A stretch of DNA of 16,580 nucleotides from JAULUH01 sp032111745 (lineage in GTDB: Bacteria; Chloroflexota; Anaerolineae; JAAEKA01): positions 1 through 16,580 of the forward strand of contig JAULUH010000017.1 in assembly GCA_032111745.1 (NCBI GenBank), given 5' to 3'. Position 1 is the first letter of the stretch. Every line of letters begins with the position of its first letter. Below the pieces are notes generated by a model. It was given only the letters and a program-made list of their open reading frames with translations, was not told the origin of the DNA and searched no databases. Made by a program: the position numbers and the translations under genes. Shown here one piece after another: positions 1 through 7,280 of the stretch.

Positions 1-120
1 CAAAACATCTCTCAGGTAAGCCAGGCTCACGCTGAGATGCGGCCCGTTCTGCCACCGCCGGTTGTCGCTATCCTTCAACCCCGCCCGCCCCCACACCTTC
101 ACCGCAAAGCCCAATCGCAT
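1..120 (-). CDS. uvsE: UV damage endonuclease UvsE-like, N-terminal fragment (cut by window edge)
   Basis: Only the first 40 codons are inside the window; the gene starts with ATG at 120-118 and reads out through base 1. The peptide begins MRLGFAVKVWGRAGLK and continues with DSDNRRWQNGPHLSVSLAYL, ending RDVL. From memory this opening matches the UV damage endonuclease (UvsE/UVDE-like) TIM-barrel family, whose members start with a conserved RLG(F/Y) strand followed by K.H/D..RRWQ..PHLSVSLAYLRD. The family nicks DNA 5' of UV photoproducts in a light-independent repair pathway, using metal ions bound by residues that would lie outside this window. A good promoter lies upstream at 166-194 and a purine-rich stretch (GGGGGAAAG) lies just before the start. 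The metal ligands cannot be seen, so the assignment rests on N-terminal similarity only. Confidence 0.72.
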   Translation of the reverse strand, partial: MRLGFAVKVWGRAGLKDSDNRRWQNGPHLSVSLAYLRDVL

Positions 121-165
121 GGATCTTTCCCCCTATCCTGGTACTCAATGGCCCCACCTGCTGCC

Positions 166-194
166 ATTGTACTGGCCTTAGCCCAGTTTGCCAA
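166..194 (-). promoter_or_regulatory. Sigma-70-type promoter for the uvsE-like gene
   Basis: Read on the minus strand, TTGGCA (194-189) and TACAAT (171-166) are separated by exactly 17 bp. Transcription would start near 159, about 40 nt before the uvsE-like ATG at 120. It is divergent from the MFS promoter at 404-432. Confidence 0.55.
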
Positions 195-227
195 CTCAGC
201 GCGTGGCCGTTACCCCGATCCAGATTA

Positions 228-380
228 ACCGCAGAGGCGCAAAGAGCGCAGAGCCGAACCTTGGACCAGAGGAGTCCAGAAGGGCCTTTGCGTCCTTTGC
301 GCCTTTGCGGTGAATCTCCGGTTCCCCTCCGGACTCCTCCGGCCTAAGGTTTGGCTCTGCGCTCTTTGCGCCTTTGCGGT
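228..380. repeat. Long imperfect inverted repeat of the CTTTGCG family
   Basis: The left arm 228-264 and the right arm 344-380 are reverse complements over 37 positions with three differences. All three differences are G opposite T, so a plus-strand RNA would pair throughout with three G-U wobbles. A second, inner 9-bp perfect pair continues the structure: GAGGAGTCC at 269-277 with GGACTCCTC at 331-339. Inside lies another copy of the right-arm core: CTTTGCGCCTTTGCGGTGA occurs identically at 295-313 and 364-382. A related copy is found after the MFS gene (1698-1729). It resembles dispersed intergenic repeats; no transposase is nearby. Confidence 0.8.
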
Positions 381-403
381 GAGCCTCCGGACTCTGCCAG
401 CCG

Positions 404-432
404 TTGACCTGGTTGACAGACTGGTGCATAAT
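404..432 (+). promoter_or_regulatory. Sigma-70-type promoter for the MFS gene, leaderless arrangement
   Basis: TTGACC (404-409) and CATAAT (427-432) are separated by 17 bp. The expected transcription start, about 438-440, coincides with the ATG at 440, so the mRNA would have little or no leader. A second -35-like TTGACA at 413-418 has no -10 at a proper distance. Confidence 0.55.
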
Positions 433-439
433 TCGCCCT

Positions 440-1660
440 ATGCGAGCACCCTCACTCGACACCACCTCGCTGCGCCGCCTTCCCCGTAACGTCTGGGTCG
501 TCACCCTCACCAGCTTCCTCACCGACGTCTCCAGCGAGATGCTGGTCTACGTCCTGCCCCTCTTCCTATCCAACGTCCTCGGCGTGCGCACCAGCGTCAT
601 CGGCCTGATCGAGGGCATCGCCGAGGCCACCGCCAGCCTGCTCAAGGTCTTCTCCGGCTGGTTCAGCGACCGGCTGGGTAGCCGCAAAGGGCTGACCGTC
701 GCCGGCTATTCCCTGTCGGCGGCGGCCAAGCCCTTTCTCTACTTCGCCAACACCTGGCCCCTGGTGCTCGCCGTGCGCTTCGTCGACCGGGTGGGCAAGG
801 GCATCCGCACCGCCCCCCGCGATGCCCTCATTGCCGACAGCATCGACCCCCAGCGCCGGGGGCTGGCCTTTGGCCTGCACCGGGCCGGCGACACCGCCGG
901 TGCCTTTGTCGGCATCGCCATCGCCCTGGCCGCGGTCTATGCCCTGCAGGGCCGCAACCTGGAGCTGGCCCGCCCCACCTTTCAGACCCTCGTGCTCCTT
1001 AGCATACTGCCCGCCGTGCTCGGCGTGCTGGTGCTTGTCCTGGGCGCCCGGGAGGTGCCCGTCCCTGCTGCGGCCAGGCACGCACCCCCCGCGCTGTCGT
1101 TGCGCGGCTTCGACCGGCGCTTCCAGCGCTTCCTGCTGGCCGTGGGCCTCTTCACCCTCGGTAACTCCTCCGACGCCTTCCTGGTGCTGCGGGCCCAGGA
1201 GCGCGGCCTCAGCGTCGCCGGCGTGCTGCTCATGACCCTCTCCTTCACCCTCGTCTACACCCTCGTCGCCACCCCGGCGGGCGCCCTATCAGACCGGGTG
1301 GGCCGGCGCCGGGTCATCGTCACGGGCTGGCTAGCCTACGCCGCCATCTACCTGGGCTTTGCCCTGGCCACCACAGTCTGGCAAATCTGGCTGCTGTTCG
1401 CCGCCTATGGCCTCTACTATGGCCTGGTCGAAGGCGCGGCCAAGGCCATGGTCGCCGACGTCGTGCCATCCGCCCAGCGCGGCACGGCGTATGGGCTCTA
1501 CAACGCCACTGTCGGCCTTGCCGCCTTCCCCGCCAGCCTCATCGCCGGCCTGCTCTGGCAGGGCGTGGCCGGCTGGTCCGGCCTCGGCCCCTCCGCCCCC
1601 TTCCTTTTCGGCGCCGCTATGGCCCTCCTGGCGACGCTTCTACTGGTGGCCTGGCAGTAG
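440..1660 (+). CDS. Major facilitator superfamily (MFS) transporter
   Basis: The 406-residue protein is a polytopic inner-membrane carrier of usual MFS length (about 12 helices). It opens with NVWVVTLTSFLTDVSSEM, typical of a subgroup of bacterial MFS efflux or uptake permeases. It carries the loop 2-3 signature GWFSDRLGSRKG at about residues 73-84, the conserved DRVGKGIRTAPRDALIADS segment at 116-134, and a second motif-A copy, GALSDRVGRRR, in the C-terminal half. The substrate cannot be read from sequence. I chose ATG 440 because the open frame further upstream (from 404) runs through the -35 and -10 boxes; no Shine-Dalgarno precedes 440, which fits leaderless translation. It appears monocistronic, followed by a repeat and the metG promoter. 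Confidence 0.9.
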   Translation: MRAPSLDTTSLRRLPRNVWVVTLTSFLTDVSSEMLVYVLPLFLSNVLGVRTSVIGLIEGIAEATASLLKVFSGWFSDRLGSRKGLTVAGYSLSAAAKPFLYFANTWPLVLAVRFVDRVGKGIRTAPRDALIADSIDPQRRGLAFGLHRAGDTAGAFVGIAIALAAVYALQGRNLELARPTFQTLVLLSILPAVLGVLVLVLGAREVPVPAAARHAPPALSLRGFDRRFQRFLLAVGLFTLGNSSDAFLVLRAQERGLSVAGVLLMTLSFTLVYTLVATPAGALSDRVGRRRVIVTGWLAYAAIYLGFALATTVWQIWLLFAAYGLYYGLVEGAAKAMVADVVPSAQRGTAYGLYNATVGLAAFPASLIAGLLWQGVAGWSGLGPSAPFLFGAAMALLATLLLVAWQ

Positions 1661-1697
1661 CACTGGTGTATTCCACTCTGGCTCCTCTGGCCCCTGG

Positions 1698-1729
1698 TGC
1701 CTTTGCGCTCTCTGCGCCTTTGCGGTTCG
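1698..1729 (+). repeat. Second copy of the CTTTGCG-family dispersed repeat
   Basis: The stretch reads TGCCTTTGCGCTC followed by TCTGCGCCTTTGCGGTTC, closely matching the right arm of the inverted repeat at 344-380. Copies therefore sit on both sides of the MFS gene. It is noncoding and begins about 37 bases after the MFS stop codon. Confidence 0.7.
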
Positions 1730-1789
1730 TTCTGGATTCTATGTCCGTCCGTGACGGCCCGTATGCACCCGTGCTCCGATCTGATACCC

Positions 1790-1818
1790 TTGACCGCGCA
1801 TGGTCGCCAGTGTATAAT
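1790..1818 (+). promoter_or_regulatory. Strong sigma-70-type promoter for metG
   Basis: TTGACC (1790-1795) and a perfect TATAAT (1813-1818) are separated by 17 bp. Transcription should begin near 1825, giving a leader of roughly 70 nt before the metG ATG at 1896. Confidence 0.75.
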
Positions 1819-1826
1819 CCTCAAGC

Positions 1827-1873
1827 CTGCGGATTCCACTGGCACCTGAGCTTGCCCATGCACATATCCGCAG
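1827..1873 (+). promoter_or_regulatory. Inverted repeat in the metG leader
   Basis: CTGCGGAT (1827-1834) and ATCCGCAG (1866-1873) are perfect 8-bp complements with a 31-nt interval. A second pair, CCTGAG (1845-1850) with CTCAGG (1884-1889), interleaves with the first, so the two could form mutually exclusive stems or a pseudoknot. The leader also has a direct repeat: CCTCAAGCCTG at 1819-1829 and CCTCAGGCCTG at 1883-1893. It does not resemble a T-box or S-box leader in length or motifs. A regulatory role is inference. Confidence 0.35.
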
Positions 1874-1895
1874 AGCCGACATCCTCAGGCCTGTT

Positions 1896-1899
<4 letters not shown>
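1858..1899 (+). CDS. Possible 13-codon leader peptide overlapping the metG start
   Basis: An ATG at 1858 opens a frame encoding MHISAEPTSSGLL and ending in TGA at 1897-1899. The last four bases, ATGA (1896-1899), also contain the metG start codon, an arrangement typical of translational coupling. metG itself has at most a weak AGG ribosome site. The peptide has no run of Met codons, so classical attenuation by methionine starvation is not indicated. It could equally be a chance frame in a 70-nt leader. Confidence 0.25.
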
Positions 1900-3678
<1,779 letters not shown>

Positions 3679-3683
<5 letters not shown>

Positions 3684-3719
3684 GGGCGGGGCTCCGTGCC
3701 ATTCATTCATGCCCCTACG
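3679..3719. terminator. Hairpin at the metG 3' end, possible terminator or dispersed repeat
   Basis: CGTAGGGGC (3679-3687) and GCCCCTACG (3711-3719) are perfect 9-bp complements with a 23-nt loop, and the left arm includes the metG stop codon. No T-tract follows, so intrinsic termination is uncertain. The GTAGGGGCGGGG-type sequence also resembles a common intergenic repeat. Confidence 0.35.
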
Positions 3720-3787
3720 CGAGCACGAGCAGCGGCCGCGGATGCCGGCTGACGGGCCAGAAAGTGGTATTAGTTGGAACAGATGGC

Positions 3788-3856
3788 CTCCGTGCCCGCC
3801 CCCTTCGTGCCCTTCGCGCTCCGTGCCCTTCGCGGCCCTTCGTGTCATCGTGCTCC
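3788..3856. repeat. Degenerate CCCTTCG(C/T)G low-complexity repeat
   Basis: This noncoding stretch between the convergent metG and hydrolase-ligase genes is built of CTCCGTGCC / CCCTTCGTG / CCCTTCGCG words. TGCCCTTCGCG is present twice, at 3808-3818 and 3824-3834. It is analogous in style, but not in sequence, to the CTTTGCG repeats around the MFS gene and the TGTCCGTG repeats at 10210-10271. Confidence 0.6.
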
Positions 3857-3907
3857 AAATCCCCGTGTTCCAAACGCTATGTGCTATCGTCCTCCTGTCC
3901 CCCTGCC

Positions 3908-6409
3908 TCAGCCCGCCCCCTCCCCCAGTTCTCGCCGTTGCACGTTGCCCAACGCCGACTTGGGCACGGCCTCCCGCAGCTCAATCTCCGCAGGCACGGC
4001 GTAGCTGTCCAGCCGGTGCCGGCACAGGTCCAGGAGCTCCTCCGCGGTCAGGTCGGCGCCCGGTCGCGGTACCACGAAAGCCTTGACCTTCTGCCTGCCA
4101 TCCGGCCCCGACACGCCCACGACTGCAGCCTCCCGCACCTTGCTGTTCTCGTACAGCACCTCTTCTACGTCGCGCGGGAACACCAGCTGGTCGCCCACGA
4201 CGATGATCTCGTGCCGGCGCCCGATGATACGGAAGAAACCATCGGCGTCCATCACCGCCACGTCGCGCGTGTGCAGCCAGCCATCCTTCAGCACGCGTTC
4301 GCTTTGCTCGCGGTCTAGATACCCGGCCATTACCTGGGGGCCCTTGACCCGAAGCTCGCCAACCTGCCCTGGAGCTGTGGGCGCGCCCGACCACAGGTCC
4401 ACTACCATAGCATCGGTGTTTGGCAGAGGGACGCCCACCGAGCCCGACTTGCGCAGGCCGCCGGATGGCTCGGCGTGGGTCAACGAACAGGCCTCGGTCA
4501 GGCCGTAGGTCTCGATCAGTTGGCCCTGGGTGAGCTTCTCGAAGGTCTCCTGCACCTCTACCGGCAGGGGCGCTGCCCCACAGAGACAGAACTTGATCGC
4601 GGACAGGCCATAGCTGCGCACGTTCGAGGCCTCGCTGATCGCGGCAACCATCGCCGGTAACGCCGGGAATACCGTGGGCTTGTACGTCCAGATGTGATGC
4701 AGGACCTCGTCCAGCTCGAAGACCGGCAGCAGGACCATGGTGCCGCCAACGGCGATGGGCAGGTTCATAGCCAGCGTCATCCCGTAGCTGTGCATGAGCG
4801 GCGCTGCGGCCAGAAAGACCTCCTTGCCATACTGCAACTGAGGAATCCAATGCCTGGCCTGCACCGCGTTGGCGACCAGGTTGGCATGGCTCAGCCGCAC
4901 ACCCTTCGGCGTTCCCGTGGTGCCGCCCGTGTACAGGATTACAGCCAGGCCCTCCGGGTCCACATCGCGGCTGGTGAAGACCTCAGGCTGGTCATGCAGC
5001 AGCAGGTGCATCAGCCAGGCGCCGGCTGGCACGGTATCCACCCCGGAGCAGAGATCCGGCCGCGCCGTGATCCAATGGGCCATCACCCCCGCAGTCACGC
5101 CCGCCGGCTCCGTGCTTAGCATGTCGACCAGCACGACCTGGTGCACACCCCCCTCCTGCTGCGCCGCGACGGCCAGCTGGTCGAACTGCCGCAGCGTCAC
5201 CAGCAGCCCGGCCTCGCTTTCTCGCATCATCTCCACCAGCTCAGTCGCCGAGGCGTCCCCATTGGGGAACACCACCGTGCCTCCTACCTTGAGCGTCCCG
5301 TACGTCGCCACCACCAGCTCGGGCAGGTTCGGCAATAGGATCATCACCCTGTCGCCCGGCCGCATCCCCAGGCTATGCAACGCCTGGGCGAACTGGTTGG
5401 CCCGCTGGTCCAGCTCACGGTAGGTCAGGCTGGCGCCAAAGAACATGGTGGCGGTCTCCCGCGGCAGAGACTCGGCCGTGCTTTCCAGGAACCGGTGCAG
5501 CGGCTGCCGGGGAATCGGCACCGTGCTGGGGACCTCAGGACCGTAGAACTTGAGCCACGGCCGCTCGTCCAGCGGCCCTCGGGGGATGGACTCGTCGCGC
5601 CAGGAGGTTCGCCGCTCGTCCTCCTCGACGAAGCGCTCGATCGTCCGGTTCACCGCCCGGTGGCGCTCCAGCTGTACCTTGTGTTTCGACGCCCCCACGT
5701 CCACCACGTGGGCATTGGGGATCATCTTGCCCACATCCTCGTACACATAGCGCGGGAAGTAGTTGTCCCGCTCGCCCGTGATCACCAGGGTCGGCATGCT
5801 GATGCGCCGCATTATTGCCCATCCCTGCCACTGCATCACGTTGTTGACCGCCATGCGCTTCATGACGTGTGGTTCGGCATTCCAGCGCGGACGATAGTCC
5901 CACACCGGCCGCAGCAGCGACGAGGGCAGCCGCGCGATCAGGTTGGCGGTCTTTGGCAGGGGATATTCCCCCGCCGTGGCGATCAACACCAGCCGCTCCA
6001 GGCGCCCCGGATAGGCCACCGCATACTCGACGCAGATCGAGCCGCCGAAAGAATGGCCGGCCAGCACAAATTGCTGCGGCAGCTTGAGATAGGTGGCTAC
6101 CGCGTTCAGGTCAGCCACCAGCTCCTCCATCGTGTAGCGGGTGTAGGGCGCATCGCTCTGTCCATGCCCCCGCAGGTCCGGGGCGATGACCCGGTACTCC
6201 TTGCTGAAGTAGTTGATCTGGTGTTCCCAGGTCTCCGCGCAGCCGGCGTAGCCATGGACGAACACGATCGTCCGCTCTACCCCCTCCGGCCAGATGTCGA
6301 TGACACTCAGCTCCTGGCCGGCCACGCCCGGAATCGGCACGCTCACCCGGTACAGGTCGAAGTCCAGCTGGACGTCACTGCGCTTGAAGCCGCGGAGCTT
6401 GCGCTTCAT
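3908..6409 (-). CDS. Alpha/beta-hydrolase fused to an acyl-CoA-synthetase-like AMP-binding domain
   Basis: The 833-residue protein has two domains. Residues 1-265 form an alpha/beta-hydrolase: oxyanion segment HGYAG (52-56), nucleophile elbow GHSFGG with Ser120, probable acid Asp215 in TGERDNYFP, and candidate catalytic His243 or His250. After a linker of about 35 residues, residues 300-833 form an ANL-family adenylating domain: P-loop YTGGTTGTPKG (493-503), YGLTEA (635-640), Asp716 in LHTRD, and hinge GRRHEIIVV (730-738). In the C-terminal motif PKSALGNVQRREL the usual catalytic lysine (PK..xGK) is Asn822. ANL ligases activate a carboxylate as acyl-AMP and often pass it to CoA; here the first half reaction may be impaired. 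The gene lies 15 bp behind the methyltransferase gene and is probably cotranscribed. The substrate is unknown. A fusion of the same domain order occurs in OleBC (beta-lactone/olefin pathway), but OleB uses Asp as nucleophile and no oleA or oleD is seen here. Confidence 0.85.
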   Translation of the reverse strand: MKRKLRGFKRSDVQLDFDLYRVSVPIPGVAGQELSVIDIWPEGVERTIVFVHGYAGCAETWEHQINYFSKEYRVIAPDLRGHGQSDAPYTRYTMEELVADLNAVATYLKLPQQFVLAGHSFGGSICVEYAVAYPGRLERLVLIATAGEYPLPKTANLIARLPSSLLRPVWDYRPRWNAEPHVMKRMAVNNVMQWQGWAIMRRISMPTLVITGERDNYFPRYVYEDVGKMIPNAHVVDVGASKHKVQLERHRAVNRTIERFVEEDERRTSWRDESIPRGPLDERPWLKFYGPEVPSTVPIPRQPLHRFLESTAESLPRETATMFFGASLTYRELDQRANQFAQALHSLGMRPGDRVMILLPNLPELVVATYGTLKVGGTVVFPNGDASATELVEMMRESEAGLLVTLRQFDQLAVAAQQEGGVHQVVLVDMLSTEPAGVTAGVMAHWITARPDLCSGVDTVPAGAWLMHLLLHDQPEVFTSRDVDPEGLAVILYTGGTTGTPKGVRLSHANLVANAVQARHWIPQLQYGKEVFLAAAPLMHSYGMTLAMNLPIAVGGTMVLLPVFELDEVLHHIWTYKPTVFPALPAMVAAISEASNVRSYGLSAIKFCLCGAAPLPVEVQETFEKLTQGQLIETYGLTEACSLTHAEPSGGLRKSGSVGVPLPNTDAMVVDLWSGAPTAPGQVGELRVKGPQVMAGYLDREQSERVLKDGWLHTRDVAVMDADGFFRIIGRRHEIIVVGDQLVFPRDVEEVLYENSKVREAAVVGVSGPDGRQKVKAFVVPRPGADLTAEELLDLCRHRLDSYAVPAEIELREAVPKSALGNVQRRELGEGAG

Positions 6410-6424
6410 GGCTGTCGTTCTCTA

Positions 6425-7072
6425 TCAGCCCTGCCGGGGCTTGCGGGCCACGATCCACCGGAACCGGACCGGCACCCCGTACTCCAGCTCCTGCTCGTCC
6501 TTGGCGTCGGTGACCTGGAAGCCGGCCCGGCTTACCAGGCGCTCTGTGGTCTGGCCGTCGAAGTGGCTGAAGAACATCGGTGCCCCCAGCCAGTCCTCCT
6601 CGACCACATCCGCAGACTCCCCTGCGCCGGCCGTCAGCACCAGCAGCCCACCTGGCCGCAGTACCCGAAAGACCTCGGCCAGCACCTGGCCGTGCTCGTC
6701 GCGCGGCACGTGGATGATGGCATAGAAGGCTACCACCGCGTCGAACGACGCGCTGGCAAAGGACAGCGCTGCCATGTCGCCCCGTACGAATGCCGCTGCC
6801 GCCACACAGCGCCGGGCCATGTCCAGCTGGCCGGGCGACAGGTCGAGCCCGATCACGCGGTAGTGCCGGGCCAGGTGCTCGGTGATGGGCACGCCGGCGC
6901 CACAGCCTAGCTCCAGCACACGCGCGCCGGCCGTCAGCGATGAGTCTACTATGGCCAGGTATTTCTGGCGCACGGCCGGATCCATTGACTTGACCATCGC
7001 CAGGTAGCGCCTGGTGATGCGATCATAGCCCTCGGCAACCAGTCTTTTTGGATTGCGATTCGAGCCTTCCAT
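6425..7072 (-). CDS. Class I SAM-dependent methyltransferase
   Basis: The 215-residue protein has a Rossmann-type methyltransferase core. Motif I is VLELGCGAG (52-60), the acidic ribose-binding residue is in GLDLS (75-79), GDM (98-100) is the adenine-side motif, the post-II strand is FDAVVAFYAIIHVPRDE (110-126), and LRPGGLLVL (138-146) is the post-III loop. It resembles the Methyltransf_11/25 small-molecule methyltransferases; the substrate cannot be read. It is the first gene of a two-gene operon with the hydrolase-ligase fusion, 15 bp apart, which suggests a shared small-molecule or lipid pathway (inference). It has no Shine-Dalgarno, and a plausible promoter places the transcript start within a few bases of the ATG. 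The RNRNPKR segment at the N-terminus precedes the typical YDRIT helix, which supports this start. Confidence 0.88.
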   Translation of the reverse strand: MEGSNRNPKRLVAEGYDRITRRYLAMVKSMDPAVRQKYLAIVDSSLTAGARVLELGCGAGVPITEHLARHYRVIGLDLSPGQLDMARRCVAAAAFVRGDMAALSFASASFDAVVAFYAIIHVPRDEHGQVLAEVFRVLRPGGLLVLTAGAGESADVVEEDWLGAPMFFSHFDGQTTERLVSRAGFQVTDAKDEQELEYGVPVRFRWIVARKPRQG

Positions 7073-7078
7073 GCGACC

Positions 7079-7107
7079 AGTTTACCACAGGACACAAACC
7101 GGTACAA
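7079..7107 (-). promoter_or_regulatory. Candidate promoter for the methyltransferase/hydrolase-ligase operon
   Basis: On the minus strand, TTGTAC (7107-7102) and TAAACT (7084-7079) have a 17-bp spacer. The boxes are weak matches, but the spacing is ideal and the predicted start falls right at the ATG (7072), suggesting a leaderless mRNA. It is back-to-back with the glucokinase promoter. Confidence 0.35.
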
Positions 7108-7121
7108 CAAGCCGCCTCGAT

Positions 7122-7150
7122 TTGCCCCTCCCTCCCGTGCTCGCTATACT
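7122..7150 (+). promoter_or_regulatory. Sigma-70-type promoter for glucokinase
   Basis: TTGCCC (7122-7127) and TATACT (7145-7150) are separated by 17 bp. The expected start near 7157 leaves a leader of about 124 nt that contains the tandem repeats at 7172-7258. Confidence 0.5.
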
Positions 7151-7171
7151 GCTGGTAGAGTGCGAAGGTGC

Positions 7172-7258
7172 AGTCGAGCCTTCAGCCAGGCCCGGTTCGT
7201 AGTGACGGCTTCAGCCGTTCTGGGTTCGGAGTCGAGGCTTTTGCCGGGTCTTTAGCGC
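7172..7258 (+). repeat. Three degenerate 29-bp tandem repeats in the glucokinase leader
   Basis: Three units of exactly 29 bp start at 7172, 7201 and 7230. They share the pattern AGT(C/G)..GSCTT(C/T)(A/T)GCC and, in the first two, a GGTTCG end; copies 1 and 2 agree at about 19 of 29 positions. The middle unit contains a perfect small hairpin, ACGGC-TTCA-GCCGT (7205-7218). GACGGCTTCAGCCGTT is a word I associate with dispersed repeats in environmental bacteria (memory, unchecked). The array ends 10 bases before the ribosome site. Confidence 0.55.
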
Positions 7259-7280
7259 ACCCCCCGACGAGGAGTTACCC

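Larger units (their letters stand above)
121..439. other. Divergent intergenic region without a convincing gene
   Basis: This stretch of about 320 bases separates the minus-strand uvsE-like gene from the plus-strand MFS gene. It holds the two divergent promoters, a long imperfect inverted repeat (228-380) and two copies of a 19-bp direct repeat. Reading frames exist here, but the encoded peptides are proline- or charge-rich and are mostly made by the repeats (for example HRKGAK-type peptides), so I do not call a gene. Confidence 0.7.

Noticed and set aside
196..522. A 108-codon minus-strand frame with HRKGAK repeats
   Set aside because: It is generated by the CTTTGCG repeats and overlaps the MFS promoter and N-terminus; such peptides are a known by-product of this repeat type.
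1827..1895. T-box or SAM riboswitch upstream of metG
   Set aside because: The leader is only about 70 nt and lacks T-box and S-box signature sequences and an anti-terminator stem with T-tract.
3908..6409. Assignment of the fusion as OleBC (olefin/beta-lactone pathway)
   Set aside because: The domain order fits, but the hydrolase nucleophile is Ser rather than the Asp expected for OleB, and no OleA-type thiolase or OleD-type reductase is in the window.
5375..6910. A 511-codon plus-strand frame across the hydrolase-ligase and methyltransferase genes
   Set aside because: It is opposite two well-supported genes and crosses their boundary; its His/Arg/Leu/Gln-rich composition is that of a shadow frame.
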